A model generated the notes under the pieces. The model ran no database searches. It was not told where the DNA came from and saw only the letters and a list, made by a program, of their open reading frames with translations. A DNA stretch of 64,000 nt from Pseudomonadota bacterium (GTDB lineage Bacteria; Pseudomonadota; Gammaproteobacteria; Burkholderiales; Rhodocyclaceae): the NCBI GenBank assembly GCA_008501585.1, contig QQUN01000027.1, forward strand, positions 1 to 64,000, in the 5' to 3' direction. A program made the translations under genes and the position numbers. Positions 53,647 to 62,297 of this stretch are shown here, piece by piece; position 1 is the first letter of the stretch, and each line of letters starts with the position of its first letter.

Positions 53647-54753
53647 CTACGGGGTTGTACCAAGGGCGTGGCCCGGCGTCGCGCGAAGTGACATCGGGCG
53701 CGGTGACCGTTTGGGGGGTGATCCCGGTGTCGGGCCTGTGGCGCTCGACCGGGCTACCGGCTGGGGGGGCGCTTCGGTGGCGGGCGGTTTGAACAGGGCG
53801 GGCGTGGCCTCGGCGGTGGGGGCCTCGGGCAGCGCCTCGGGTGCTTCGGGCGGCGGCGTGGCCGCCTTTTTTTGTTTCTTCTGCCGGCGGAAGCGCCGGT
53901 CGCCGACATGCTCGATGCGGTTGAGTTGGAAGGTGATCTCGGCGCCGTAGAGCAGGATCAGCGACACGTAGTACACCCACAGCAGCACGATGGCGAGCGA
54001 GCCGGCGGGGCCGAAGGTGGCGGCGGTATTGCTGCGGCCCAGGTAGAGGCCGATGGCCCATTTGCCCAGTTCGAACAGGATGGCGGTGAGCACGGCGCCG
54101 ATCATCAGTGCGCGGGTAGAAAGTTTGGTGGGCACCAGCACCTTGTAGATGATGCCGATCATGCTGCTCTGCAGGGCGAGCGAGATGCCGATCTGCAGGG
54201 CGGTGGCGAGCCACAGCAGGGCCTGCATGCCGCGGGTGGCGTATTCGCCAACGGCGAGGATGGCGGCGCTGGCGACCAGCGAGACCATGAGCAGGAAGCC
54301 GATGCCGATGACCACGGTGAGCCCACGCAGGCGGCCGATGAGTTGTTTCATCCAGGCGCTGCGGCCCTGGGTGGGGCGGCCGAAGACGGCTTCGAAGGCG
54401 TGGCCCATCTGCACGAACAGGCCGGTGGCGCCGATCAGCGTGATGGCGGTGCTCACCAGGGCGGCCAGCGCGCCCTGGCCGGATTGCTGGCTGGCGGTGA
54501 CCATGCGGGCGATGAGGCGGGCACCGTCGGCACCGATGAGCGCTTCGAGCTCGCCGACGATGCGCTCGCTGGCGGTGTCGGCGCCGAAGATGAGGCCGGC
54601 CACGGAGACGGCGATGACCAGCACCGGGGCGAGCGAGAAGGCGGAGTAGTAGGCGAGCGCGGCGGCGTAGGTGGCGCAGCGGTCGTGGCCCCATTTGTGC
54701 GCGGCGCGCCAGGGGACGAGGGCGTAACGGAGGGCGCGGGTGAGTGTGGTCAC
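53647..54753 (-). CDS. yihY: YihY/BrkB-family inner-membrane protein
   Basis: This 368-aa protein has six hydrophobic helices and the motifs YAAALAYYSAFSLAPVLVIAVSVAG, FGRPTQGRSAWMKQLIGRLRG and LWVYYVSLILLYGAEITFQ. The family was once called RNase BN, but that was a misassignment; it is a membrane protein of unclear role (virulence factor BrkB in Bordetella). The C-terminal 70 residues are a Pro/Ala/Thr-rich tail not seen in the short family members. It is convergent with the upstream VOC gene and divergent from the ligase operon. Confidence 0.9.
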   Translation of the reverse strand: MTTLTRALRYALVPWRAAHKWGHDRCATYAAALAYYSAFSLAPVLVIAVSVAGLIFGADTASERIVGELEALIGADGARLIARMVTASQQSGQGALAALVSTAITLIGATGLFVQMGHAFEAVFGRPTQGRSAWMKQLIGRLRGLTVVIGIGFLLMVSLVASAAILAVGEYATRGMQALLWLATALQIGISLALQSSMIGIIYKVLVPTKLSTRALMIGAVLTAILFELGKWAIGLYLGRSNTAATFGPAGSLAIVLLWVYYVSLILLYGAEITFQLNRIEHVGDRRFRRQKKQKKAATPPPEAPEALPEAPTAEATPALFKPPATEAPPQPVARSSATGPTPGSPPKRSPRPMSLRATPGHALGTTP

Positions 54754-54993
54754 GGCGGTCGGCGATTACGGATGCGTGAAGGCCCTACTGTAACCGCGTT
54801 GGGCGTGGCTGTCGGCCCTGCGCGGCGGGGCGTCGGGCAATTGTCACAATTGCGTACATTCTGAAAATAGTTGCGCAAACATGCCCTGCGAGACTCCAGC
54901 CTCGAACATGGCCCCCAGGCCACCCGGACGCCGAATAACAACACCCCCGGCGCCGAGGCACAGCGAGAAGAGACACACAAGGAGGAGGCGGGT

Positions 54994-56958
54994 ATGTCAG
55001 ACCCCCGTGGGCAGGTTGAACTGAACACTTTTCCGCGCCTGTTGATGCACCATGCTCAACAGCGGCCGAACCGGCCGGCGATGCGCGAGAAGGAATACGG
55101 CATCTGGCAGACCTATAGCTGGGCGGAAGTGGCGCAGAACGTGCGCGCCATCGCCTGCGGTCTGGCCGAGCTGGGCTTCAAGCGGGGCGATCGCCTCGGC
55201 ATCATTGGCGACAACCGTCCGCGCCTGTACTGGTCGGTGGCGGCCTGCCAGTGCCTGGGCGGCATCCCGGTAATGATGTACCAGGACGCGGTGGCCGAGG
55301 AAATGGCCTACGTGCTGCAGGATGCCGAGATCAAGTTCGTGGTGGTCGAGGATCAGGAGCAGGTGGACAAGATGCTCGAGATCCGCGAGCAGACTCCGAT
55401 GCTCGAGCATGTGGTCTATGACGATGACCGCGGCATGCGCCACTACGCCGATACCTTCCTGCTCGGGCTCGACGAGCTGCAGGCGATGGGTACGGCGCAC
55501 GACAAGAACCAGCCGGATTTCCTCGATGGCGAGATCCGCAAGGGCCAGCCGGACGATGTGTCGGTGATGCTCTACACCTCGGGCACCACGGGCAAGCCGA
55601 AGGGTGTGTGCCAGACGCACGATGCGTTCATCCAGTCGGCCAAGGGCGGTTGCCAGTTCGACAAGCTGACCGAGAACGAGGACATCCTCTCCTACTTGCC
55701 GATGGCCTGGGTGGGCGACCACCTGTTCTCCTATGCGCAGGCGATGGTCTCGGGCTTTACCATCAACTGCCCGGAATCGGGCGAGACGGTGATGACCGAT
55801 CTGCGCGAGATCGGCCCCACGTACTACTTTGCGCCGCCGCGGGTGTTCGAGAACCTGCTCACCACGGTGCTGATCCGCATGGAAGATGCGGGCTGGATCA
55901 AGCGCAAGATCTTTGCGCACTTCATGGACGTGGCCAAGCGCTGCGGCGCCGAGATCCTGGACGGACTGCCGGTGTCGGCGGGCGACCGTCTCCAGTACTG
56001 GCTGGGCAATCTGCTGGTCTACGGCCCGCTCAAGAACGTGCTGGGTTTCTCGCGCATCCGCGTGGCCTACACCGCCGGCGCGGCCATTGGCCCGGATCTG
56101 TTTCGCTTCTACCGCTCGATCGGCATCAACCTCAAGCAGCTCTATGGCCAGACCGAAACCTGCGCCTATGTGTGCCTGCAACCGGACGGCCAGATCAAGC
56201 TCGACTCGGTCGGCAAGCCGGCGCCGGGTGTGGAGGTCAAGCTGGCCGAGAACGGCGAGATCCTGGTCAAGGGCCCGATGCTGCTCAAGGCCTACTACAA
56301 GCGCCCCGATGCCACCGCCGAGTCGCTCAACGACGAGGGCTACTTCCTCACTGGCGATGCGGGCTTCTTCGACGAAGACGGCCACCTGAAGATCATCGAC
56401 CGCGCCAAGGATGTGGGCAAGCTCAATAACGGCAGCATGTTTGCGCCCAATTACATCGAGAACAAACTCAAGTTCTTCCAGCACATCAAGGAAGCGGTGG
56501 CCTTTGGCCATGACCGCGACTTTGTCACCGCCTTCATCAACATCGACCTCGAGGCCGTGGGCAACTGGGGCGAGCGTCGCGGCCTGGCCTATTCGGGCTA
56601 CACCGACCTGGCCAGCCAGCCGATGGTGATGCAGCTGATCAAGGAATGCGTCGAGGAAATCAACGCGCAGCTGGCGTCCGATCCGATGATGGCCGATTCG
56701 CAGATCAAGCGCTTCCTGATCCTGCACAAGGAGCTGGACGCCGACGACGGCGAGCTGACCCGCACGCGCAAGGTGCGTCGCAAGTTCGTGTCGGAGAAAT
56801 ACGCGGTGTTGATCGATGCGCTGTACTCGGGCAAGACCGAGCAGCACATCGAGACCGAAGTGAAATACGAGGATGGTCGCCAGGGCAAGATCGCTGCCGA
56901 CCTTAAGATCGAAGAGGCGAAGACCTTCGCCCCGCAGGCCGCAAAGACGGCCGCCTGA
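54994..56958 (+). CDS. AMP-forming long-chain acyl-CoA synthetase-like ligase
   Basis: This 654-aa ligase of the COG1022 (FadD15-like) group activates a carboxylic acid with ATP and CoA. Motifs: YTSGTTGKPKG (P-loop), YGQTETCAYVC, and GEILVKGPMLLKAYYKRPDATAESLNDEGYFLTGDAG. The C-terminal domain lid has RAKDVGKLNNGSM. The start ATG 54994 has AAGGAGG upstream; longer frames are less likely. It opens the livGHMKF operon, and a half-site TTGCGCAAACATG lies 110 bp before it. Together with the transporter it probably handles an aromatic or long-chain carboxylate. Confidence 0.9.
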   Translation: MSDPRGQVELNTFPRLLMHHAQQRPNRPAMREKEYGIWQTYSWAEVAQNVRAIACGLAELGFKRGDRLGIIGDNRPRLYWSVAACQCLGGIPVMMYQDAVAEEMAYVLQDAEIKFVVVEDQEQVDKMLEIREQTPMLEHVVYDDDRGMRHYADTFLLGLDELQAMGTAHDKNQPDFLDGEIRKGQPDDVSVMLYTSGTTGKPKGVCQTHDAFIQSAKGGCQFDKLTENEDILSYLPMAWVGDHLFSYAQAMVSGFTINCPESGETVMTDLREIGPTYYFAPPRVFENLLTTVLIRMEDAGWIKRKIFAHFMDVAKRCGAEILDGLPVSAGDRLQYWLGNLLVYGPLKNVLGFSRIRVAYTAGAAIGPDLFRFYRSIGINLKQLYGQTETCAYVCLQPDGQIKLDSVGKPAPGVEVKLAENGEILVKGPMLLKAYYKRPDATAESLNDEGYFLTGDAGFFDEDGHLKIIDRAKDVGKLNNGSMFAPNYIENKLKFFQHIKEAVAFGHDRDFVTAFINIDLEAVGNWGERRGLAYSGYTDLASQPMVMQLIKECVEEINAQLASDPMMADSQIKRFLILHKELDADDGELTRTRKVRRKFVSEKYAVLIDALYSGKTEQHIETEVKYEDGRQGKIAADLKIEEAKTFAPQAAKTAA

Positions 56959-56973
56959 GCGCGAGGAGACAAC

Positions 56974-57756
56974 ATGGCACGGGAAATCGGCGACGTCATC
57001 CTGAAGATGGAGGGCATTTCGCTCTCCTTCGGCGGGGTCAAGGCGCTCACCAACATCAGTTTCGATGTGCGCGAGCACGAAATCCGCTCGATCATCGGCC
57101 CCAACGGCGCCGGCAAGAGCTCGATGCTCAACGTGATCAACGGCGTGTATCACCCGCAGGAGGGGCAGGTGACCTTCCGCGGCGAGGTGCGCCGCGACAT
57201 GGAGCCGCACAAGGCCGCCACGCAGGGCATTGCGCGCACCTTTCAGAACATTGCGCTGTTCAAGGGCATGAGCGTGCTCGACAACATCATGACCGGGCGC
57301 AACCTGAAGATGAAGTGCAACCTCTTCCACCATGCCCTGCACTGGGGCAAGGCGCGGGCGGAGGAGATCGAGCACCGCAAGAAGGTCGAGGAGGTGATCG
57401 ACTTCCTCGAGATCCAGAGCATCCGCAAGACGCCGGTGGGTCGCCTGCCCTACGGCCTGCAGAAGCGGGTCGAGCTGGGCCGTGCGCTGGCCGCCGAGCC
57501 GTCGATGATGCTGCTCGACGAGCCGATGGCCGGCATGAACGTGGAAGAAAAGCAGGACATGTGCCGCTTCATCCTCGACGTGAATGACCAGTTCGGCACC
57601 ACCATCGTGCTCATCGAGCACGACATGGGCGTGGTGATGGACATCTCGGACCGCGTGGTGGTGCTCGACTACGGCAAGAAGATTGGCGACGGCGTGCCGG
57701 ACGAAGTGAAGAACAACCCGGACGTGATTTCCGCCTACCTCGGCACCAGCCACTGA
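56974..57756 (+). CDS. livG: Branched-chain-type ABC transporter ATP-binding protein LivG
   Basis: This 260-aa ATPase has Walker A GPNGAGKSS, a signature region LPYGLQKRVELGRALAAEP and Walker B MMLLDEPMAGMN. The family is LivG-type with insert HHALHWGKARAEEIEHR. It pairs with LivF to energise the HAAT-type importer. It lies 15 bp after the acyl-CoA ligase. Substrate by context is a carboxylate rather than a branched-chain amino acid; unproven. Confidence 0.92.
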   Translation: MAREIGDVILKMEGISLSFGGVKALTNISFDVREHEIRSIIGPNGAGKSSMLNVINGVYHPQEGQVTFRGEVRRDMEPHKAATQGIARTFQNIALFKGMSVLDNIMTGRNLKMKCNLFHHALHWGKARAEEIEHRKKVEEVIDFLEIQSIRKTPVGRLPYGLQKRVELGRALAAEPSMMLLDEPMAGMNVEEKQDMCRFILDVNDQFGTTIVLIEHDMGVVMDISDRVVVLDYGKKIGDGVPDEVKNNPDVISAYLGTSH

Positions 57757-57790
57757 GCGCGCCGCGAAAAGGGATAAGAGGAGACTAACA

Positions 57791-58717
57791 ATGCAGTTCT
57801 TTTTCGAAGTGCTGATCGGCGGCTTGCTCTCCGGGGTGCTGTATGCCCTGGTGGCGCTGGGCTTCGTGCTGATCTACAAGGCATCCGGGGTGTTCAACTT
57901 CGCGCAGGGCGCGATGGTGTTCTTCGCCGCGCTGACCTTTGTCGGCTTTCTCGAGGTGTTGCCGGGCTGGACCGGGCTGGAAGAAGGCGGCCGGGCGGTG
58001 TTCTGGCTGTCCTTCGTGCTCTCGCTGGCTGCCATGGTGGTGCTGGCCATCGTGACCGAGAAGTTCGTGCTGCGCCCGCTGGTGAACCAGCCGGCCATCA
58101 CCCTGTTCATGGCCACCATCGGCCTGACCTTCCTGGTCGAGGGCATTGCCCAGGGCATCTGGGGCGCCAACGTGCGCGGCCTGAACCTCGGTATTCAGGA
58201 TGAACCCATCGAATACATGATGGAAAACTTCAACATCCTGATCTCCTCCTTCGACGTCTTTGCGGCGGCGGTGGCGGCGATCCTGGTGGCGGCCCTGGCG
58301 CTGTTCTTCCAATACACCCGTATCGGCCGTGCGCTGCGGGCGGTGGCGGACGACCACCAGGCGGCCTTGTCCATCGGCATTCCGCTGCGTCACATCTGGG
58401 TCATCGTGTGGGCCGTGGCCGGTTTCGTGGCCCTGGTGGCCGGCATGATCTGGGGCGCGCGCAACGGCGTGCAGTTTGCGCTGACCTTCACCGCGCTCAA
58501 GGCGCTGCCGGTGCTGATCCTCGGTGGCTTCACCTCGGTGCCGGGCGCCATCGTCGGCGGCCTGATCATCGGCGCCTCCGAGAAGCTGGCCGAGGTGTAT
58601 GTCGGTCCCTTCGTGGGCGGCGGTATCGAATCCTGGTTCCCGTACATCCTGGCCCTGGCCTTTCTGCTGGTGCGGCCTGAAGGCTTGTTCGGCGAGAAGC
58701 ACATTGACCGGGTCTGA
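57791..58717 (+). CDS. livH: Branched-chain-type ABC transporter permease LivH
   Basis: This 308-aa membrane permease has about eight hydrophobic helices. The LivH marks are GGLLSGVLYALVALGFVLIYKASGVFNFAQGAM and the EAA-like cytoplasmic loop YTRIGRALRAVADDHQAALSIGI. It forms a heterodimer with LivM. Confidence 0.93.
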   Translation: MQFFFEVLIGGLLSGVLYALVALGFVLIYKASGVFNFAQGAMVFFAALTFVGFLEVLPGWTGLEEGGRAVFWLSFVLSLAAMVVLAIVTEKFVLRPLVNQPAITLFMATIGLTFLVEGIAQGIWGANVRGLNLGIQDEPIEYMMENFNILISSFDVFAAAVAAILVAALALFFQYTRIGRALRAVADDHQAALSIGIPLRHIWVIVWAVAGFVALVAGMIWGARNGVQFALTFTALKALPVLILGGFTSVPGAIVGGLIIGASEKLAEVYVGPFVGGGIESWFPYILALAFLLVRPEGLFGEKHIDRV

Positions 58718-58758
58718 TGGTCTGCGACCAACGATAAAGACAAGATTGGAGACAACAC

Positions 58759-59826
58759 ATGCTTTACCGTGAAGCCGGCCAGTTCAAGGCCAGTTACGAG
58801 GCAGATCAACAGATCTTCCCGATTTTGCAGGACCGGGTCGGCGTATTGCTGCTGATCGGTTTCTTCGCCCTGGTGGTGCCGCTGATTGCCGATCAGTACT
58901 GGCTCAAGGCCATCCTGATCCCGGTGCTGATCTTTTCGCTGGCCGCCATCGGCCTGAACATCCTGACCGGTTACGCCGGCCAGCTGTCGCTCGGTTCGGC
59001 CGCGTTCATGGCGGTAGGAGCCTTCGGTGCCTACAACTTCATGCTGCGCATCGACGGCATGCCCTTCCTGGTGGCCATCTTGCTGGGCGGGTTGTGCGCG
59101 GCGCTGGTGGGGGTGATGTTCGGCCTGCCGAGCTTGCGCATCAAGGGCTTCTACCTGGCGGTGGCGACCCTGGCGGCGCAGTTCTTCATCGTCTGGGCGC
59201 TGGTGAAGATCGAGTGGTTCTCCAACTACTCGTCCTCGGGCGTGATCACCGCGCAGGAAATCGAGATCCTCGGCTACGCCTTCGACGGGCCGGTCTCCAA
59301 GTACCTGCTGACCCTGTTCGTGGTGGTGGTCATGGCCTTGCTGGCCAAGAACATGGTGCGCTCGACCACCGGCCGTGCCTGGATGGCGGTGCGCGACATG
59401 GACGTGGCCGCCGAGGTGATCGGCATCCGCCTGATGCGCACCAAGCTCACCGCCTTTGCCGTGTCGTCCTTCTACTGCGGCGTGGCCGGCGCGCTGTATG
59501 CCTATACCTACATCGGCACCGTTGAGCCGGAGGGCTTCAACCTCGACCTGTCGTTCCGCATCCTGTTCATGATCATCATCGGCGGCGTCGGCTCGATCAT
59601 GGGCTCCTTCCTCGGGGCAGCCTTCATCGTGCTGCTGCCGATCGCGCTCGACGTGTTCGTGCCGATGTTCCTCGGTGACCTGGTGTCCTCGAGTTTCGTA
59701 TCCAACCTTCAGCTCATCGTCTTCGGCGGGCTGATCGTGTTCTTCCTGATTGTCGAACCGCACGGGCTGGCCCGCTTGTGGCAGATCGGCAAGGAGAAGC
59801 TGCGGCTGTGGCCGTTCCCGCACTAA
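58759..59826 (+). CDS. livM: Branched-chain-type ABC transporter permease LivM
   Basis: This 355-aa permease has about ten hydrophobic helices with AAIGLNILTGYAGQLSLGSAAFMAVGAF and the cytoplasmic loop STTGRAWMAVRDMDVAAEVIGI. It partners LivH in the importer. The N-terminal 30 residues are polar. Confidence 0.93.
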   Translation: MLYREAGQFKASYEADQQIFPILQDRVGVLLLIGFFALVVPLIADQYWLKAILIPVLIFSLAAIGLNILTGYAGQLSLGSAAFMAVGAFGAYNFMLRIDGMPFLVAILLGGLCAALVGVMFGLPSLRIKGFYLAVATLAAQFFIVWALVKIEWFSNYSSSGVITAQEIEILGYAFDGPVSKYLLTLFVVVVMALLAKNMVRSTTGRAWMAVRDMDVAAEVIGIRLMRTKLTAFAVSSFYCGVAGALYAYTYIGTVEPEGFNLDLSFRILFMIIIGGVGSIMGSFLGAAFIVLLPIALDVFVPMFLGDLVSSSFVSNLQLIVFGGLIVFFLIVEPHGLARLWQIGKEKLRLWPFPH

Positions 59827-59894
59827 ACTGGAATCCGGTTGGCGTTTCCCGCTGATCTACCCAGGTAACACCAAAAAAGAGAGGAGATAGACAC

Positions 59895-61217
59895 ATGAAG
59901 CTGAAGAAAACAGTCATTCTCGGCGCCGCCATTGCGGGGCTGCTGGGTTCGTCGATGGCCGTCGCAGCCGAGCAGTTCATCGGTCTGCCGAGTTACCGAG
60001 TGGGCCCGTACGCGGCCGGCGGTTCCGGGATTTTCGGTGGCTGGATCGACTACATGCAGATGATCAACGAGCGCGACGGCGGCATCAACGGCGTCAAGCT
60101 GGCGTGGGAAGAGTGCGAGACCGAGTACAACAACGCGCGAGGCGTCGAGTGCTACGAGCGCCTGAAGAGCAAGGGCGAGACCGGTAACTCGGTGTTCCAG
60201 CCGCTGTCGACCGGTATCACCTACTCGGTGCTCGACAAGGTCGCCAAGGACCAGATCCCGCTGGTGACCATGGGCTATGGCCGCACCGACGCCGCTGACG
60301 GCCGCGTGTTCCCGTACGTCTTCCCGCTGATCACCACCTACTGGTCGCAGGCGACCACGATGGTCAAGTACATCGCCAACAAGGAAGGCGGCACGGACAA
60401 GCTCAAGGGCAAGAAGATCGCCCTGCTGTACCACGATTCGGCCTACGGCAAGGAATCGCACGCCGTGCTCGAGAAGATGGCCGAGCGCTATGGCTATGAG
60501 CTGACCAAGCTGGCCGTCGCCCACCCGGGCAACGAGCAGCAGTCGCAGTGGCTGCAGATCCGCCAGCTGCGTCCGGACTGGGTCATCCTGTGGGGCTGGG
60601 GCGTGATGAACCCGACCGCGCTCAAGTCTGCCGCCAAGACCGGCTTCTCGCGCGAGAAGATGGTCGGTGTGTGGTGGTCCGGCGCCGAGGAAGACACCGT
60701 GCCGGCCGGCAGCGCTGCCAAGGGCTTCACCGCCGCAGGCTACAACGTGGCCGGTGCCGACTACCCGGTCATCAAGGACATCGAGACCAATGTCTATGCC
60801 AAGGGCAAGGGCAACATGGAAGACAAGTCCCGTGTCGGCAGCGTCTACTACAACCGCGGTGTGGTCCATGGCCTGATCACCGTCGAGGCGATCCGCAAGG
60901 CGCAGGAGAAGTTCGGCAAGGGCAAGGCCCTGACCGGCGAGCAGGTGCGCTGGGGCTTCGAGAACCTCGACATCGACGACAAGCGCCTGGCTGAAATGGG
61001 CGCCACCGGCTTCCTGCCGCCGCTCAAGACCAGCTGCATGGACCATGAAGGTTCCGGCAAGGTGAAGTACCAGCAGTGGGACGGCAGCAAGTGGAACGTC
61101 GTCACCGACTGGATCGACGCCGACAAGGAGCTGGTGCGCGGCATGATCGAGGAGTCCGCGGCGGCCTACGCCAAGGAAAAAGGCATTACCCCGCGCGATT
61201 GCTCGAAAGAGATGTAA
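59895..61217 (+). CDS. livK: ABC transporter substrate-binding protein (LivK-type)
   Basis: This 440-aa periplasmic receptor has a signal peptide (MKLKKTVILGAAIAGLLGS and on to VAA) and a Peripla_BP_6 fold. Distinctive parts are EQFIGLPSYRVGPYAAGGSG, GINGVKLAWEECETEYNNARG and QSQWLQIRQLRPDWVILWGWG. It belongs to the group often linked to aromatic and other carboxylate uptake rather than leucine. The 147-bp spacer downstream holds hairpins. Confidence 0.92.
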   Translation: MKLKKTVILGAAIAGLLGSSMAVAAEQFIGLPSYRVGPYAAGGSGIFGGWIDYMQMINERDGGINGVKLAWEECETEYNNARGVECYERLKSKGETGNSVFQPLSTGITYSVLDKVAKDQIPLVTMGYGRTDAADGRVFPYVFPLITTYWSQATTMVKYIANKEGGTDKLKGKKIALLYHDSAYGKESHAVLEKMAERYGYELTKLAVAHPGNEQQSQWLQIRQLRPDWVILWGWGVMNPTALKSAAKTGFSREKMVGVWWSGAEEDTVPAGSAAKGFTAAGYNVAGADYPVIKDIETNVYAKGKGNMEDKSRVGSVYYNRGVVHGLITVEAIRKAQEKFGKGKALTGEQVRWGFENLDIDDKRLAEMGATGFLPPLKTSCMDHEGSGKVKYQQWDGSKWNVVTDWIDADKELVRGMIEESAAAYAKEKGITPRDCSKEM

Positions 61218-61230
61218 TCGCAAGGGCACG

Positions 61231-61311
61231 CACGGCCGCCCCGGCGGCTGTGCGCGGCCTTCCCCGACCGGGGAAGGTCCGCCGAGCGCATCGCGGTGTG
61301 CTGGGCGGACC
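61231..61311 (+). other. Cluster of three hairpins between livK and livF
   Basis: Three adjacent stems are visible: CACGGCCGCC with GGCGGCTGTG (61231-61252), CCTTCCCC with GGGGAAGG (61258-61277) and GGTCCGCC (61276-61283) with GGCGGACC (61304-61311). There is no T-run. They probably stabilise livK mRNA or lower expression of downstream genes. Confidence 0.65.
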
Positions 61312-61364
61312 CTCTCTTGAGAAGTTTGCGGGGGAGGAGGGGACAACACCAAGTCGGCAGAGAC

Positions 61365-62207
61365 ATGACAATGACAATGCAGAACACTGCCGCGGCCACC
61401 GAGGCCGCACCCTACCTCAGCGTCAATAACGTCGAGGTCATTTACGACCACGTCATTCTGGTGCTCAAGGGCGTGTCCCTTGAAGTGCCGAAAGGCAAGA
61501 TCGTGGCATTGCTGGGCGCCAACGGCGCCGGCAAGAGCACAACGCTCAAGTCCATCTCGAACCTGCTGCGTGCCGAGCGCGGCGACGTGACCAAGGGCAA
61601 CATCGAATTCAAGGGCGCGCGCATCGACCAGATGACGCCGGCCGACCTGGTCAAGCGCGGCGTCATCCAGGTGATGGAAGGCCGTCACTGCTTCGGTCAC
61701 CTGACCATCGAAGAGAACCTGCTCGCCGGCGCCTACACCCGGGGCGATGGCAGTGCCGGCATCAAGCGCTCGCTGGAAATGGTCTATGACTACTTCCCGC
61801 GTCTGCGGGAGCGCCGCAGTTCGCAGGCCGGTTACACCTCGGGCGGTGAGCAGCAGATGTGCGCCATCGGCCGCGCCATCATGGCCAACCCCGAGATGGT
61901 GCTGCTCGACGAGCCCTCGATGGGCCTGGCGCCGCAGATCGTCGAAGAGATCTTTGAGATCGTGAAGGACCTGAACCGCAAGGAGCATGTCAGCTTCCTG
62001 CTGGCCGAGCAGAACACCATGGTGGCGCTGCGCTATGCCGACTTCGGCTACATCCTCGAGAACGGCCGCATCGTGATGGAAGGCGAGGCGCAGTACCTGG
62101 CCACCAACGAGGACGTGAAGGAGTTCTACCTCGGCCTGTCCGGCGAAGGGCGCAAGAGCTTCCGTGACGTCAAGCACTACCGCCGCCGCAAGCGCTGGCT
62201 GTCCTGA
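61365..62207 (+). CDS. livF: Branched-chain-type ABC transporter ATP-binding protein LivF
   Basis: This 280-aa ATPase has Walker A GANGAGKST, signature SGGEQQMCAIGRAIM and Walker B MVLLDEPSMGLAPQ. The C-terminal tail (about 245-280) is longer than in standard LivF and is rich in Arg/Lys. Start at ATG 61365; ATGs at 61371 and 61377 would also serve. It completes the LivGHMKF importer. Confidence 0.92.
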   Translation: MTMTMQNTAAATEAAPYLSVNNVEVIYDHVILVLKGVSLEVPKGKIVALLGANGAGKSTTLKSISNLLRAERGDVTKGNIEFKGARIDQMTPADLVKRGVIQVMEGRHCFGHLTIEENLLAGAYTRGDGSAGIKRSLEMVYDYFPRLRERRSSQAGYTSGGEQQMCAIGRAIMANPEMVLLDEPSMGLAPQIVEEIFEIVKDLNRKEHVSFLLAEQNTMVALRYADFGYILENGRIVMEGEAQYLATNEDVKEFYLGLSGEGRKSFRDVKHYRRRKRWLS

Positions 62208-62297
62208 CCGGCTGTTGCGGGCGCCGCCGGCAACGGCGGCCGGCCCGGCGCAGACCACGCATTGCCCGGGCCTGACCAGACTGAACCAAGGAATCCT

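Noticed and set aside
53647-54753. Ribonuclease BN
   Set aside because: The protein is a YihY/BrkB membrane protein; the RNase BN name belongs to an unrelated hydrolase (Rbn/ElaC).
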